From positions 1,926,577-1,990,576 of the forward strand of contig VUYV01000147.1 of assembly GCA_008711295.1 (NCBI GenBank): a DNA stretch of 64,000 nt, in the 5' to 3' direction. The translations under genes were made by a program, and so were the position numbers. The notes under the pieces were generated by a model, which ran no database searches, had not been told where the DNA came from, and worked only from the letters and a program-made list of their open reading frames with translations. How positions within the stretch are numbered: the stretch's first letter is position 1; each line of letters opens with the position of its first letter. Shown in pieces: positions 1-13,800 of this stretch. This DNA comes from Anarhynchus alexandrinus. Lineage: Eukaryota; Chordata; Aves; Charadriiformes; Charadriidae.

Positions 1-1727
1 ATTCTAGATGCAGCCACCTTCACTTGATAAATGAATTTATATGCAACCAGCACACCGGAAGGCAGTCTTACTCATGGAAATGTCAAGGTTACTATGCTAA
101 GCTACATTATAGGACCCCTTGATCTACTCTCCCAGAGGTAACGGCAAAAAGCTTCTATATATAGGGACCTGATATGAAACAGCTTCTCCCCGATCTAGAA
201 GCAACCAACCATTTTTCAAGTTTTACAAAGGAGATTTCCAATGTCTTGCTCCTGCACCCTCTCTTCCAGACGAGCTACAAAATTCAACAGACTAACTCAG
301 AAGCTGTGCATAAATCATGACATCTGACAAACAGGAGCCACAGATCAATAGGAATGACCTACACTGTATATACTATTAATTATCCAAGGTCATCTGCAAG
401 GCAAGCCAAGGAAGGCCAAAAAGTAGGCAGGTAAATGATCACAAGCTCGGTTTGGTTTTTTTTAAACTGGGGAGATGTCAAGCTAATGGCTTTGCACTGG
501 CAAGCGAATACATGTGCGCCTGCTCCTTTATAAAGCAGAGTCTGTATATATTTTGCATTTGCTTCTCCTGTATGACTCACACACACACGCCCGGTTTGTG
601 CTTAGATGAAAGAATCAAAATCCCCACTTTTGATTCTCTGACTGCAAATTTTTCAGTCCTGCAGCCATAAAATTGGCAATCTGTACCCCCTGCACCTAGC
701 AGGCATCACATAACAAAGCAACAATTGCCCTAATTTACATGCAAGACATCAAGCAGCCCTGTATTACCTTCCACAAAATAGCAGACTAAAAAACTGCAAA
801 GTAGTTAAATACAGTCTACATCCACTCAATGCAAAAAGAAGCCAAGAACTGTAGGTGTAAACACATCCATCTTACAGAAGTAAGGACTAAGGGAAAAATA
901 GGTTTAAAATACAATGGTTAGCATCTCCAGTGTTATAAATTCCAGAGAACTTGAAAACCCAAACATGCAGACATCTAACTGAAACCAGAGTCAACAAGAG
1001 TACATATATCAAAGTAGACAGTTCAAGACAACAGTGTCTTGCAACCTTGAGAAGAAAAGAGGCTTAAAATACTGCCCAAGCTTTGTGCCTTTGCTTCTAA
1101 AACAGCTGCTGTAAAATTTAGGGTTGCAGTCCCAGTGGGAACACTTATGTTACAAGAACACTTGCAAGAAAAAGAAAGAAAGGGTTGTATTATGCAATAT
1201 TTATCTTTTTATTCGGGTTTGCATGACATTCATTAGCACGTGCAGGAGCAACGTGGACATATTTGGAAACACTGCTCTGGAAACAGTTAAAATTTAGCTT
1301 AATGTCATAAATGAAACAGGTAGGCATGTGCTCATTTTATAAAGCTGTTGCACAATTTGCTGGAACTGAACAACTAATCCTGACATGTCATAACTCTGAA
1401 GCGCATTTTCTCTGTGTACCTAGCAATACACTCTTAAAACAGACAATTATGGGAAGACATGGTAAGGGAATGAAGATAGGTAGGATAGAAAAACTATTCT
1501 TCCATAAAAAAATTATCATAACATTAAACAATAAAAAGAACAAAATGATACAACATATTACCACGATACCAATAAACACATCAGTGGTAGATGAAGCTAC
1601 CATAACACTTACATTTTTTACAAATGTGGAGCACATTTGACTCCCTCAGTATTCATCTCTCACTTATCAAAACAGATTTTACTTTTAAAGAATCTCAAAC
1701 AATGCCTAAAAGTCAGGTTTCACCTAC
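1..1727 (-). other. NCOA7: NCOA7 intron 6, incomplete
   Basis: This AT-rich sequence follows the donor at 1727. The next expected coding (GVVGGVMIVTPNN-like) was not found on the minus strand, so the downstream exon lies outside the window. A short CA repeat occurs at about 578-588. Nothing else is recognised. Confidence 0.8.
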
Positions 1728-1853
1728 CTTACCATCTGTGAAGTAACGACAATTCATTTTTAAAAATTTGACAACCACAGGCTCATCTTCTTCTGAAGTT
1801 GAAGACAGGACTCTCTCAACTGGTTTGAAGGCCTTTCTTGCCAAATCAGCATC
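1728..1853 (-). CDS. NCOA7: NCOA7 sixth coding exon (start of GRAM-like domain)
   Basis: The 126-nt exon holds 42 codons (residues 199-240). It begins after TTTTTCTTCTTTAAG with [18 protein letters not shown], has an acidic TSEEDEP turn, and ends [17 protein letters not shown], the first strands of the GRAM-like domain. The donor was placed at GGTAAG|GTAGGT because the family continues TDGK-GVVGG. A second usable donor lies five bases upstream (GATG|GTAAGG, exon end 1733); its use would break the frame. I found no later NCOA7 exon in 1-1727. Confidence 0.93.
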
Positions 1854-4800
1854 CTTAAAGAAGAAAAAGTTCAGTACAGAGCAACAGGATCAGAATTGCA
1901 TTCTTTTAGATTTTGGGCAACTAAAAGACCAGGTTCAACCAACATTTTCCTTTTGCTTAAGTAAGAAAAAGTGGTGGCCATGTATGTACGTATGCTTCAT
2001 GCAGCATCCTCTATGGAAGAAAAATCTCGTAACATTACAAAAACCCTCAATACAAATAATAGGCAAGAAATTAAAAAATGCCAAGGCAAGTCAGCTAACA
2101 GAATTTCAACGAGATATTCTCATTAAGAGAGGGCTAGTCCTGCCACCTCCTGCCACACCATCCACACCACACACAGTGCACTGGTGTGATTCCCCATGCA
2201 GGTGACACAGCAGTTTAAGACCAAGGTTAAACATGGTTATTCACTCCAGGCTTCTCTCCACTTTTGCTTTTCATTAACTATGGATTTGAAATGTCTAACT
2301 GTTTTAGCATCAGCAGGTGGACAGCCAAACTCACTCAAACTGCTATCTAAAATCATCATGGTCAATCACCCTTCTAAGGAAAATGAAGTATCAACTATGC
2401 CAAGGCCTTTCACAAAGATTAAATCCAGCAGTCTTATCTATAGAAGACAAGTTTCTATATGGGTACCACCATAACATGCTTAACTAGAAAGAAACTGAGT
2501 GCTTAGACTAAGCTAACAGCCTCCATGCTCAAAGATACCAATGCAGGATTAAGGCTCTGGACTGCAGAGCAGCTTAGAAATGTCCAGGGTGAAACACTAA
2601 GTAATTCTTCATATTTATCATAGAATCACAGAATGGTTTAGGTTGGAAAGGACCTTGAAGATCATCGAGTTCCAACACCCCTGCCATAGGCAGGGACACC
2701 TCCCACTAGACCAGGTTGCCCAAGGCCACGTCCAGCCTGGCCTTGAACACCTCCAGGGATGGGGACTCAACAACCTCTCGGGGCAACCTGTTCCAGTGCC
2801 TCACCACCCTCAAAGTGAAAAACTTCTTCCTAATGTTTAATCTAAACCTGCCTTCTTCCAGTTTAAAGCCATTCCCCCTCGTTCTATCACTACATGCCCT
2901 AGTAAAAAGTCCTTCCCCAGCTCTCCTGTAGGCCCCCTTTAGGTACTGGAAGGCCGCAATAAGATCTCCCCGGAGCCTTCTCTTCTCCAGGCTGAACAGC
3001 CCCAACTCCTTCAGCCTCTCCTCATAGGAGAGGTGCTCCAGCCCTTGGATCATCCTCGTGGCCCTTCTCTGGACACGCTCCAGCAGGTCCATGTCCTTCT
3101 TATGTTGGGGACTCTAACTTGCTATTCTTTAAAAACTATACACTACATCATTTTCAATTGCTTTTATTACTGTCTGGGCCCAACTGAACTGGGTTTCTAC
3201 CCTCAGACAGAATTCCCTTAATTTGGAATATTTTAAAGAGATGGTAAATTTTGTAGTACAGCAAATTAAAATTAATGTCACTCAATATTAACAACACTAC
3301 ACACAAGGTCTGAACTGTAACCTCAAAAAACTGCTATTTACACAGCCCCGAATCTCAGCTTCAGAATCTGAAATTTTGTGAGCGTAAGACCAGTCAACCA
3401 ATGATTGACTTACAGGGAGTTTATCATATTCGGCATCTGATGATGAAGGAGAAACGGGAGCACCAGGACTGAAAGAAGACAGCCTCGCAGCACTTGTTTC
3501 TGGCACAAAGAGAATCTAAATACAAACACATATGTCAAAACAGTAAGACACAAGCTTTAGAAAGTTACTCACTATAAACACTGTATTCTACTAGAAAGAC
3601 AACCCAATATTGATCATTTGTGATTGCAATGCATTCCTTAACAACTACTTACTCTGGTGTCCTTCCTGATAGATGGTGATGGCAAGGCAGGTCTAATTAA
3701 TTACAGGATTTAGCTCTACATTTTATTTTGCAGCACAGGCAAGAAAATAAAACATTTTCCACAGAATGAGAACCTCCTTTTTTCCCCCCAAAGTTACAAT
3801 CCCAGGTTGTCTTACAACTATCACAACTACAAAACAAGTAACTGTAAAATGACTCTTAACAGTCATTAACTTGTAACAGCAAATTCTGGTCCAGAGAGAA
3901 GGCCATCGTTGAAGACGAGGATTTTTAGTGGTAGACATTTATAACTCGTCGCTATAGGTTGTCTGTTTCCAAAAACATACTTGCATCTCCAAATTTAAGA
4001 AAATATTCTTTATATGAACTAGCACTTTATCATCATGTACTACATTGAAAAGCGTAATAGACTAATACACATGTGTATGTATATAAAAATATAATGCTTT
4101 GTTTGAATTTTCACATTCACTTACAGTGAACATCCCAGATTTTTAGTACAGCAGTACTGAAACTGCAGTACAGCTTTGGACCTCCACCCCAAATAAAAAC
4201 ACAGAGCCATTTGTTGCAAGTGTCAGACCAAAGAAAGATACTTCTGAAGTTAAAAAAATGTTCACAGTTTAGCTTTAATTTAAAAGTGTTCAGAAAAATA
4301 AAACCATTTTGCTTATCCCAGCTGTTGTCTGCTGGGTATTCCCAGGCAAGTCATGCCATCTCTTTGTTCCTCAGTCTCCCTATCTGCAAATCAGGACACT
4401 TCAATTTCTTCATGTCTGTGAAGCAGAAGTAGAGATCTGCTCTTCATGAACCAGGTGGTAGCCTTCACATTTGCATTTCCATTACCTGACTCCCCCAAGA
4501 ACTGTCTATCTCCATTTATTTCTCATCTTACAGGAGACTGACTCACCCCCAATGTAATGGCAAAGAGCCATTTCAATTACTGTATCTAGCTCTCTAATTT
4601 TTTAATGTATACAGCATTTATCTAGGCTTCCCAAGAATTCAACTCTCTTGCAACAGCTACATTACACTCTTGAGCTTCAGAGTCATCTTTTAAGCTTTAG
4701 TGACAGCAAATAAATAACAGAAGTCAGATATGGCAATTACAAAGCCCCCCCTGCAACTTCCAGGTAACAATCTAGTGAGCTCCCCTTGGAGTGATTTAAA

Positions 4801-7800
4801 TTACTGTCCATTATCCTTGTATCCAAGTACCTAAAAGATATGCAAAAGTAGTAAAAAGCTTTTAAATACATAGCAAATAATCAGGTTTCAGGTATAAAAA
4901 AAACATAAAATATTTACCTGGCCTGGCACAATCGTCTGTGTGAAAAGCTTATTGAGCTCCACAAGCTTGTTTGGGGTGATGTTAAACTTTAATGCTATGC
5001 TGTTTATGGTGTCCTGGTTTCCAGCCTGAAGAAAGAGTTGAAGCTTAAGATCGCATAGTGAACACATTCAGCACACCAGCTGAACTAAAACCATTTAACA
5101 AACCATTTGCAGGGAATAGATCTGATGATCTCAACACACCCTTTGTTTAATAGCTTATGTGATAAGCCAATATCAATAAAAAGAAAAAAATATTCTCTTA
5201 TACTATACAGTAGATAAAATGGAGAGGTGTTACAGATATCCCCCTCCTTTTCTCATAAAACTTTAAAGCAGCACCACCTTATCTAGAACTGTCCTGGCAA
5301 GTGGGGAAACAACACACACTGGAAAGTTCATTACACTTTCAGCAGTTGCAGCACATCAGGTATCTGTGCTGTTCCCAGCTGGGACACTTGCCCCCCACAG
5401 TCGCTCTGTGTGATGGAGGGTAGGGTTCAGTGACCTGGCCAGTTCACAGAGAGACTTTCTGGGCAGAGCCAGTCCTCTGAGCTGCCGCAGCAGCACACTG
5501 CCACCCTGCTCCAGCTTAAAGAGGTCTGGCATCATCTCAGGATCGAGCACAGGCCAACCACTTCATGACCTAAGCAACACTATGGAATGGAAGTATTTTT
5601 CAAAAAAACCCAACTGATTACTCTACTAAAGAGCCATGGTGCCAAAGTAAAACTGACTGGCAGGCTGTGAGAAGAGGCAGAGGACCTGGGCTGAACAGTG
5701 GTTCAGGACACAAGCCTAGCTCTTCCCACACAACGATATCTGGAGCAATCCCTTTTGAGATAGCTACAAATTGCAGACAGCATTCACATAGTGTTTTCAG
5801 TTTTGTGCCACGGGCTCCCTCTCAACCTCAACAACTCCCCTTTCAAATAGCAGACATGAACAAAGCACACGCCGATACTTACAGTATATTCTATGGTACC
5901 ATGGGGTTTCTGAGAAACCATTTTTTTCTCTTTCTTTTCATTGGTTTTGTTTTGATTGTCATCTAAAGAGGAAAAAAAAATATTCAAGTAATTGACTTTC
6001 AAGATGTTTGCCTATCAACATGTTTTGAAAGGTATCTACAGGATGTGCAAATTGCAGCTGTGAACAGGAACAAGAGGGCACATCAAAAATATCTATTAGG
6101 CTTTAAAATTGCATTGCAAGGCAAGCAAAACTTCATCAAGTACAGAAGGTTTAGTAATCATCCAGGAACTCTGCGAGAGTAATATATATGTGATACCATA
6201 TCAATACAGAACTGCTCCCATGTTTTTCTCTGTATTCCTACACAATTCAGCTACTGGATACAAGAACTTTGTGTGATGAGCTGCTGTCAAAGCTGAGGCA
6301 GAAACCGGTAGATGAATGTACGCATTGATACCGCATCAGTACGATCACAACAAATACTGGTTTATCACCACTTCACCTCCAGTACATCATATTTAAATGC
6401 TATTTTAAACTGTGAAGGTAAAAGTACGTTAAGAGTCCTGCAAAGTGTACGTGCATACAGTATACAGTCAAGTATCAGAAAGCACAAAGCTTGTTCAGAA
6501 GACATTTTTTATCAGCTACAGTATGCAAAGATTATTGCACCTGCAGAAGCCCTTGCAAGACCCGAAAGGCACACGTGAGCTCTCAGGACCGTGAGCAGGG
6601 TAGTTATTTCCAATTCTTACCACAGCAGAGGGCAAGTAAAGCTGAGGATCAGGGAAGACGCCTGCTGCCCAGACAACCCCAGCTCCCCAGAATCGATGCT
6701 GGCCCCGAGGGCTCACCCTCTGCACCCCAAGCCCAGACCCACATACCTGGGGGGGACGAGGGTGGCGCGCAGCCCCAGCTCCAGCAGCGGGGCCGGGGCA
6801 TGGAGAGGCTGAGCATGGCTGCCCTCCTCGCCCAGCCTGCTCGCCCCCAGCCCCTTGGAAAGGTCCTGCTGCCTCCAGCAGGGTGCTGCAGCCCAGCCGA
6901 GATGGGGAGAGGCGAGAAGTCAAGGCAGCGCTGGGCCCGGCAAAACCAGCCACCAGGGCCAGGAGCGGGGAGACGCTGCCCTCCTTGGAGGACTGTTCCC
7001 GGGGTCCAAGCTGGAAGCTCCAGAAGGAGATCAGGGAGGAAAGGACGGGGAATGGCACTGCAGGGCTTCTGGCTCGCATTCAGGCTTTGCTACAACCTTT
7101 GCTATTTCCAGACAGCAAGAGGCGGATAGTAAAAAGAAGGGTGTGGGGCGCCTGGCCCACTGTAATGTACACAAGAAGAAAGGAGCGGCTCAGAAGCACG
7201 CTGCATCTGACCCTTCTGCCAATCCGTTTCCACAGCGAGATTAATGCTGGGGACTGCCTCAGCGTCTTCCAGAGGCTACACGGTCAGAGACCATTTCCTT
7301 CAGTCAACAGAGACTCACAAAAGCCCAGCCGGGTGCACGCAGCTGAACGTACATCCAGGCGTTACTGCAGGGGTACCTCACCCACCGCCTGCCAGGGATG
7401 CAGCCGTGAGAAGCGCCAAGGTTAGCCATGCAACAGACAGCAAACACGTTTTCCCCACAATGTAATAGAGGCAGAAAGCACGTGGGGACTAAACACATAC
7501 AATTTAAGTACATGTTGATAGTACATGGGCCATGAATGACAGAGGTAGGAAGAGGAACATCAGGACAATTCTGGCTTTTCCCTGATAGCATTTTTGGAAC
7601 AGAGCTTCACTCAATGACCTCAGATATATCACCTCCAAGATTGGAGACGTACAGTAAAACTTTTAAAGTGAGAATTCTTGCTGCCTTTTTCTGACCATTT
7701 TTATTTCCACCATTGTCACGCCACCTTCCTCTGATTAGTCAAAGCAGTCTATAGTGATGGATGGAAAAACAGGTAGTGACAACATTAGGGGGGCACCGTA

Positions 7801-10800
7801 TTAAACCATCAGAAACACAATGCCAATATGACAGACAAAGAAGTGGCAAATAGTGGATGTTTCCTTAATCCATTATTTATGTACCACTGCCGATATGGAC
7901 ACAATCCTGCCTGAAGAAACTCCCCCAACTAACAATGAGTGAGTTCACACTATTTTGTACTACTCAAGAAATGCCACTTTGATTACTCCAGGATAAGTAG
8001 AACTATGTATCACACCCATGCAGGCAAACTGTCTAAGCTGCCTGTGACCTGTAACTGGAGCGAGACAAGAAAGGTTTATAGGTAGACTTAATGTTCTAGT
8101 AAATCACTGAGCCTAGCTGGAAAAAGTAGACAAGTTTCCACATACATGAACTCTTGCTTAGCTCAGAAACAAGCTTGAGTAGGAAACACTTAAGAGCAAT
8201 TATTTCATACTAACTAGACATGCACCAGTAAGACCTTTGGGTGGGAGAGGGAATAAAAATAAGTAGCCCAGAAAGATGGGGGTTGGGGGGAGAGAGAGAG
8301 AGAGAGAGGGAGGGAGAGATTTTGCACCTGCTGAATGTGAAAAAGTTTACATCTGTGTTGTGGATGGGAGGAGTAATAGTACACAATTAAAAGCGGTTTC
8401 TCTGCAGAGCTTGTGTTTGGTAGTAGCTAAACATTGTCGTTCCAACATGTCGTCTTTGGAAGGTGGGATGGCGACTGAGAGCTGACCATGACAGCAACCA
8501 CTACGCCACTGTGGCACAAGACGACCACAAAATACTCTAGCAATACAGACAACTTTCTCCTCTACAGCTTCATACCTGGCAGTGGATGCTCCTCTCTCTC
8601 ACCCTGTAAAATACACTGTATTTTTCAGGTCCTCCTAATCACATGGGCCACAAAGTTTGGAGATTAAAAAACACTATGCAGTGAAAAATTATAAACTGAA
8701 ATACTGTGTTGCAAGGAGACAAATAATATGCTCTGGTTCTTGGCTGATAGGACTGTGGGTCTGTTTGTTTAGTAGGGTGCCCAACACAACTGTGGTGCAA
8801 TACAGTAAAGTGAGCTAGATACTCACACATAGTGGAAACCCCAAAACTGTACAGATACGCAAAACAGAAGAAGTTCAAAAGACAAGCCGAGTTTAGACTA
8901 AACATAATACAGTCCTTCTCTTGCCAACAAAGGTTAATAAATCCTAAAAAAGCACCACAATTAGATGGCTTGCTTTTCTTTCACATCTATGTGCAAGTAT
9001 ATATGTTACATAGCCTGTTTAGCTACAGGCTAAAAGAAGCAGTCACAGTCTGTGAACCTACCGGTCTTCTGAAACCAAAATTTGACACTTCTTGTTTGGA
9101 TACTTTTATCTCCACCATCACCCCACATCCCTTTTTTTTTTTTTTTTTTTTTTTTNCTTACGCTAAGCGTAACTACTTGGAAGGCTTTGGCAATTCCAAA
9201 CCACATCGTATCACTTTGAATAGCGGAAAGTCTTAACTAGTCTATGTTTTTAATTGTGCATATAAAGATTTAAAATAATAAATTAAAAAAAAAATCATAC
9301 CTTCAGAGGAAAGAATTCCAATGAATCCATTGAGTCTGACAAGTACTGCTAAGGCTACTTACTGTACATGTAGCAAGGCCAAGCTCACAAATTATGCTCT
9401 ACACAAATGGTTACAGCAGAGGGGGTAGAAAGCCTGGCAAAGCAAGAAAAACATACTATTTCTCCAGTTCCCTTATCCTCTCTCATTTCCCTTTCAGGAA
9501 GCCAAATGTTTTCTGACATGATCTGAAGGCAGCTAGCTCTAGTAGTAGTCCCAAAGGCACCCAGAGCACAAGAAGGCATGATGGAGTCCTCAGTAACCAC
9601 ATTTCTTTCAGACAGAACTAGACGGAAGCTGCACCTCTCCACAGGCTTTAAAATCAATGCCACTGGCTACTTTTTGAACTTGGACATTTGCTTAGTGGTG
9701 AAGTGACTCACAGTTCCGCCTCCCAAGTTTTCCTGCACTGCATGTACACTGAAGATGGGATCGTACAACCATAAGAACTGACTAGGTGTTAATGCAAATT
9801 TGATCACACTGCATTTTTTGGAAAAGGGCAGAGTGGGTGGACTGAACCTCTCTGTCATTTCAGGAAACGTGTAAAATAAGAATTAGGTAAAAATAGTAAA
9901 ATTAATGAGCAATGAGAAGAAGAATGCCAAGTGAGAACAGGCAAGAAATTACAGGCCTATTGAAAACAGATAGGTCTAGAAGAGAAATTTTTCTGCCCTT
10001 ACTGATATATTTATACTTAACTCAGTTTCCTAGCAGACTGTTTATATTTCATTTTGCAATGCTATGGGAAACCTTACGAAAAAGAATTACCTAGGAATAA
10101 TTTGGAAAGCAATTATTGAAGGAGCATGACAAAGAGGTCAATCAGTTTATCATCCAAAAGACCTTGACGCATGATAGGAGAACTGCACTTCTATGTAAAT
10201 AGCTGTGTAAGTAGACAGAATAGGTCAAGAAGCATCAACCGAATCCCGGGCTGCTCACACTGACATATGACGTGCCACTGCAAGACAATACCATCACCAC
10301 CAATGCTACAGCATGATCTGCTGCTGGCTGAAATCAGTGTGAGGTTTCACAGTGCCGGCAGTGACAGCTGAACCTGCCTGACAGTTTCCAAGCCATCAGT
10401 TTGGCTGAGGCCTGGCAATGGTAGCAGGAATGCTGAAATAAACAAGGGGCCAAAGGACTGACCACTTCCCACACTCGGTAAACAAACTCAGTAGCCTGAC
10501 AGAATAAAGGCAATGGCATACTTGGACCAAAAGTCCATTTTACTCATTAATCTCTGTCTTACCAAACACTTAGGCGGCATGTAAATACAGAAATCTTTCC
10601 CCTGAATAGCCCCTTTGGCTTCTAGAAATCATGGATTTCCCACAGTAGAGGAGCAGCATCTACTGAACTGCACAGTCCCTTCAAGATCTCCACACCAGTC
10701 TATGCCAATGATGCCCACAGTACCATGATGTGCTATATAAAGTAGTGCTTCCTTTCTTGTACTTTATACTTGACTAATTTCACTGAGCATCCTAATTAAT

Positions 10801-13800
10801 GTTATTTTAAGGGTGAACAAATCAATAGTCATTATTCACCTTCTGCATACCATTCATGATGTCACAGATTTCCAACATCTTCTGTTAGTTATTTCACTTT
10901 TTCAGGTTGACTAATACTAGCATACTTTAGACTCTTTCCTATTTGTCTGATCACACAGGCTGTCCTTCTCGTTAGTTTTTCTTCTCCTACTATATCCTTT
11001 TTGAGATGGAGGAAGGAAAACCACATGCAAATTTTAAGATGCGAAAAAACCCATTAATTTGTGCAATGAGACAATGAGGGTTTCCTTAACACTGTAAGAT
11101 ACTAGTCATATTTTTCCACATTGCTAAGTATGTCACTGCTGGTTTAGGACATTCCCGTCCTACATCTCTATGACAGATTTGTTAGAAGAAATAAAAATGT
11201 ATTATTACAGTCTAGCGAAGCACTGGGACCAAGGAGCGAAAACCTGAAGGTAGCTTATAAGAATCTGAAATGCAATAAACTCAGAGGAGAACAGTTATCA
11301 CTTGGAGTAACCTAATCAGAGTACTGATAAGAAATTAAGCAAACAAGGCTTCCTGGGATAGTTCCCTTATCAGTGAATGAGGCCTGATACCAACTATCTT
11401 GACAGAGATGGAGTACAATAAGTATCACTTAAGCCATTCTCAAGAGACACAGAGACCTCAAGAATATGAAAGTCCTGCTTGGGCTGGTATCAGAGGAAGA
11501 AGGAAGCAAATCAGTTTATTTGAACAATTTTTTCCCATTTCTACTTTCTAGACTCATGTTTTAATAACTTTCAGCAATACTGTTATGTGCATATTTGTGT
11601 ATAGGATGATTTAATGGTATTTCCACAAGCACCTTACTGGCTCTTCTCATGGCTCTCGAAGTGAACTGTGCAGCGTTCACATTAAAATTATTACTTTTAA
11701 ATAAAAAGGTCTGTCTTTCAGCTCTTGTCAAGCGTGGGTGAACCCCACCACCACAGGGGCCAGATCCCTGTTTTGGGATATCTTCCACCCACTCTGACAT
11801 TCCAGCACTTCCCAGAGGCTGCAGCAGCCTTCTAGGAAGAGACATTATCCCAGTTCCACTCCCTCCTTTAGCCAGCTGCAGCAGGTGGGGTGCACATCCA
11901 TAAAAAGGTTTTTTGGCCATCTGATCAGACCTATCTCCCTGAGAAATGGGAAGCAAGTTAGACACAAACATTCCCTGCTCAGATTTGGGTAGCGGACTGC
12001 TACCATGATAAAAGAGAAGAAAAAAATAACAAAACCAAACAAAAGAACACCACAATATCCCACCATCTCAGGTGTCTTTTTCTGTTCTGCTTCCCACTTT
12101 TCCCACAGCCTCCTGCCAAATCCTCACCTTTACTTCTGCATATCTTTCCTCCACTGAATCATATTATCATTTGGCTTCCTCCTTCTCTACTGCTGAAGTA
12201 ACTTGAAACAAAAAGGCAGCTGTCACCCATCACGACCACACTTACACTCCTTCATTAGTGAAACTTCTGCCATAGAAGAATAGCAATTCCCTGATCAATA
12301 CAAATCCAGGCACACGACTCTGAAATATCTATGCTTTGAACAACTGTTCTCAATAAAAGTTGATTGTGATTGTCCACTAGTTATTTTCTAAGCAAGTCTT
12401 TCAAAGGCATAAAGAAATCACCAGAAAACACAGGTCCCCAACAAAGATGACAAGCAGTTCAAAGAACTGATATAAAAAAGGTAGTAACTTCCTTCTGCTA
12501 TAAATGGAGGAGGTATTTTAAGGCACATTTAAATAAGAATTTGGCTATTGATACTCATGCAATATTCATATACTGCAGCTTCTACATGAAAACCTGCAAG
12601 TATTTTCAAGGAACTTAAGTTCCCTCTTTATTTAGTCCTCCCTCCCCAAAACATGGTTTTAGCTCCTTTGCAGATGCACAAAGCAATGCTACATTACATG
12701 TTTAACAGTTTATTACCATCTGAATATGCCGCAGGAAAACAAGAAGTGACCCTTTCCCACCACAGCTAATGCAACAGATGACCTATTGCCATCCTTCCCC
12801 TGCAGCCGTGCACAGGGCTGGAGGACAGACAGCACCCACACTTGGGTAATAGGGACGCACAGACACATGGGACAATGGGACACACAGACGGACCTGCACA
12901 CCCAGAAAGCCCTCCAGCTGAGCAAGGGCAAAGGACCTCCCTGCAGCAGGGTTCCTCCCACCAGGAGCCTTGCAAGGAGACACTGTCCAGGGCAGCATCG
13001 CTGGCACTTGAACAAGGTGGACACAGAGCAGGAGACAAGCCCTGCATGGACAGCACAGGGGTGATGAGCGCTCACCAAGAGCGCCCAGCTCCAGGCAGCT
13101 AAGCAGCTCTCATGTTTAAGATGCCAAGACATGTGCTGCTGCATTCTAGCGTTGCTGCACCCTTTGTGAGGATCTGCTTGAAAACTCAAAGTAGGAAAGA
13201 TCTAATTTAAAAGGTTGCTGAGGCTTAGGAAAAGGGAAAACAAAACAAAACAAAACCCCACCACTCAATTTCAGAGGGAGGTAGTTCATGATTTCCACCT
13301 GTCAAGAGGAAAATTTGACACATTATTGTAAAGAAACAGTGAGATGCAGCCAACAGCCCAGTGCTTTAACTCAATCTCAGCTGGAAAACAATATGGCAGC
13401 AGTTGAAATGTACTGAAACTAGAGTATTGCTGAAGCCACACGTTGCTGGGCACCCAGAAAGAAGCACTGAAGAGGGGTGACTAGAAGACTCTATATTGAA
13501 TGCTGTGGTCAGAAGGGAAGTTTAACGGAGAGGATGCTAAGTGTTGTGAGCCAAGAGGACGTGCACAGGATGTCCAGTAAAGGCAGAGGCGGGGGGTTCC
13601 TGGCATTCATTCTAGGTGCTGTATGAAGACACAGGAAGGATTCAGATCAACCGATAACCTCATATCAGACAGAAAACAGACATACTTCTGCGGGTAGAGA
13701 CCAGTACTTAAAAAATAGGTCATGATGATGTTTGCCAAAGCGCAGTAAGCCTGTAAAGAAAGCCATTCTAGATGTATGTGCCTTGTTGACAGAACCTGCA

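Noticed and set aside
1388..1636. Hydrophobic 82-codon minus-strand frame resembling a membrane segment
   Set aside because: The plus strand there is A-rich, so the reverse complement encodes Phe, Ile and Val by composition. It does not match the next NCOA7 exon.
2643..3092. Plus-strand open frames over the CR1 copies (also at 18912-19561 and 37436-37838)
   Set aside because: They are antisense shadows of the CR1 ORF2 on the minus strand.
6516..7079. 187-codon minus-strand open frame with its own ATG (7079) across the CpG-rich block
   Set aside because: It reads through the CAG|GTATGT donor, is compositionally driven (Gly, Ala, Pro, Ser), shows no domain, and spliced at that donor it would enter exon 3 in the wrong frame. 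The frame from 6816 fits instead.
6491..7129. 212-codon plus-strand open frame in the same block, and further plus-strand frames to 7425
   Set aside because: GC-rich DNA has few stops. The protein is low-complexity with no recognisable family and lies opposite the NCOA7 candidate exon.
8276..8485. Arg/Glu-rich frame over the GA repeat
   Set aside because: It is a translation of a microsatellite.
11561..12055. 164-codon minus-strand open frame in intron 2
   Set aside because: No similarity that I recognise and no credible flanking splice sites in the NCOA7 frame; likely chance.
12713..13189. 158-codon minus-strand open frame, Cys- and Leu-rich
   Set aside because: Three overlapping frames are open in a GC-richer patch, and none resembles a known protein.
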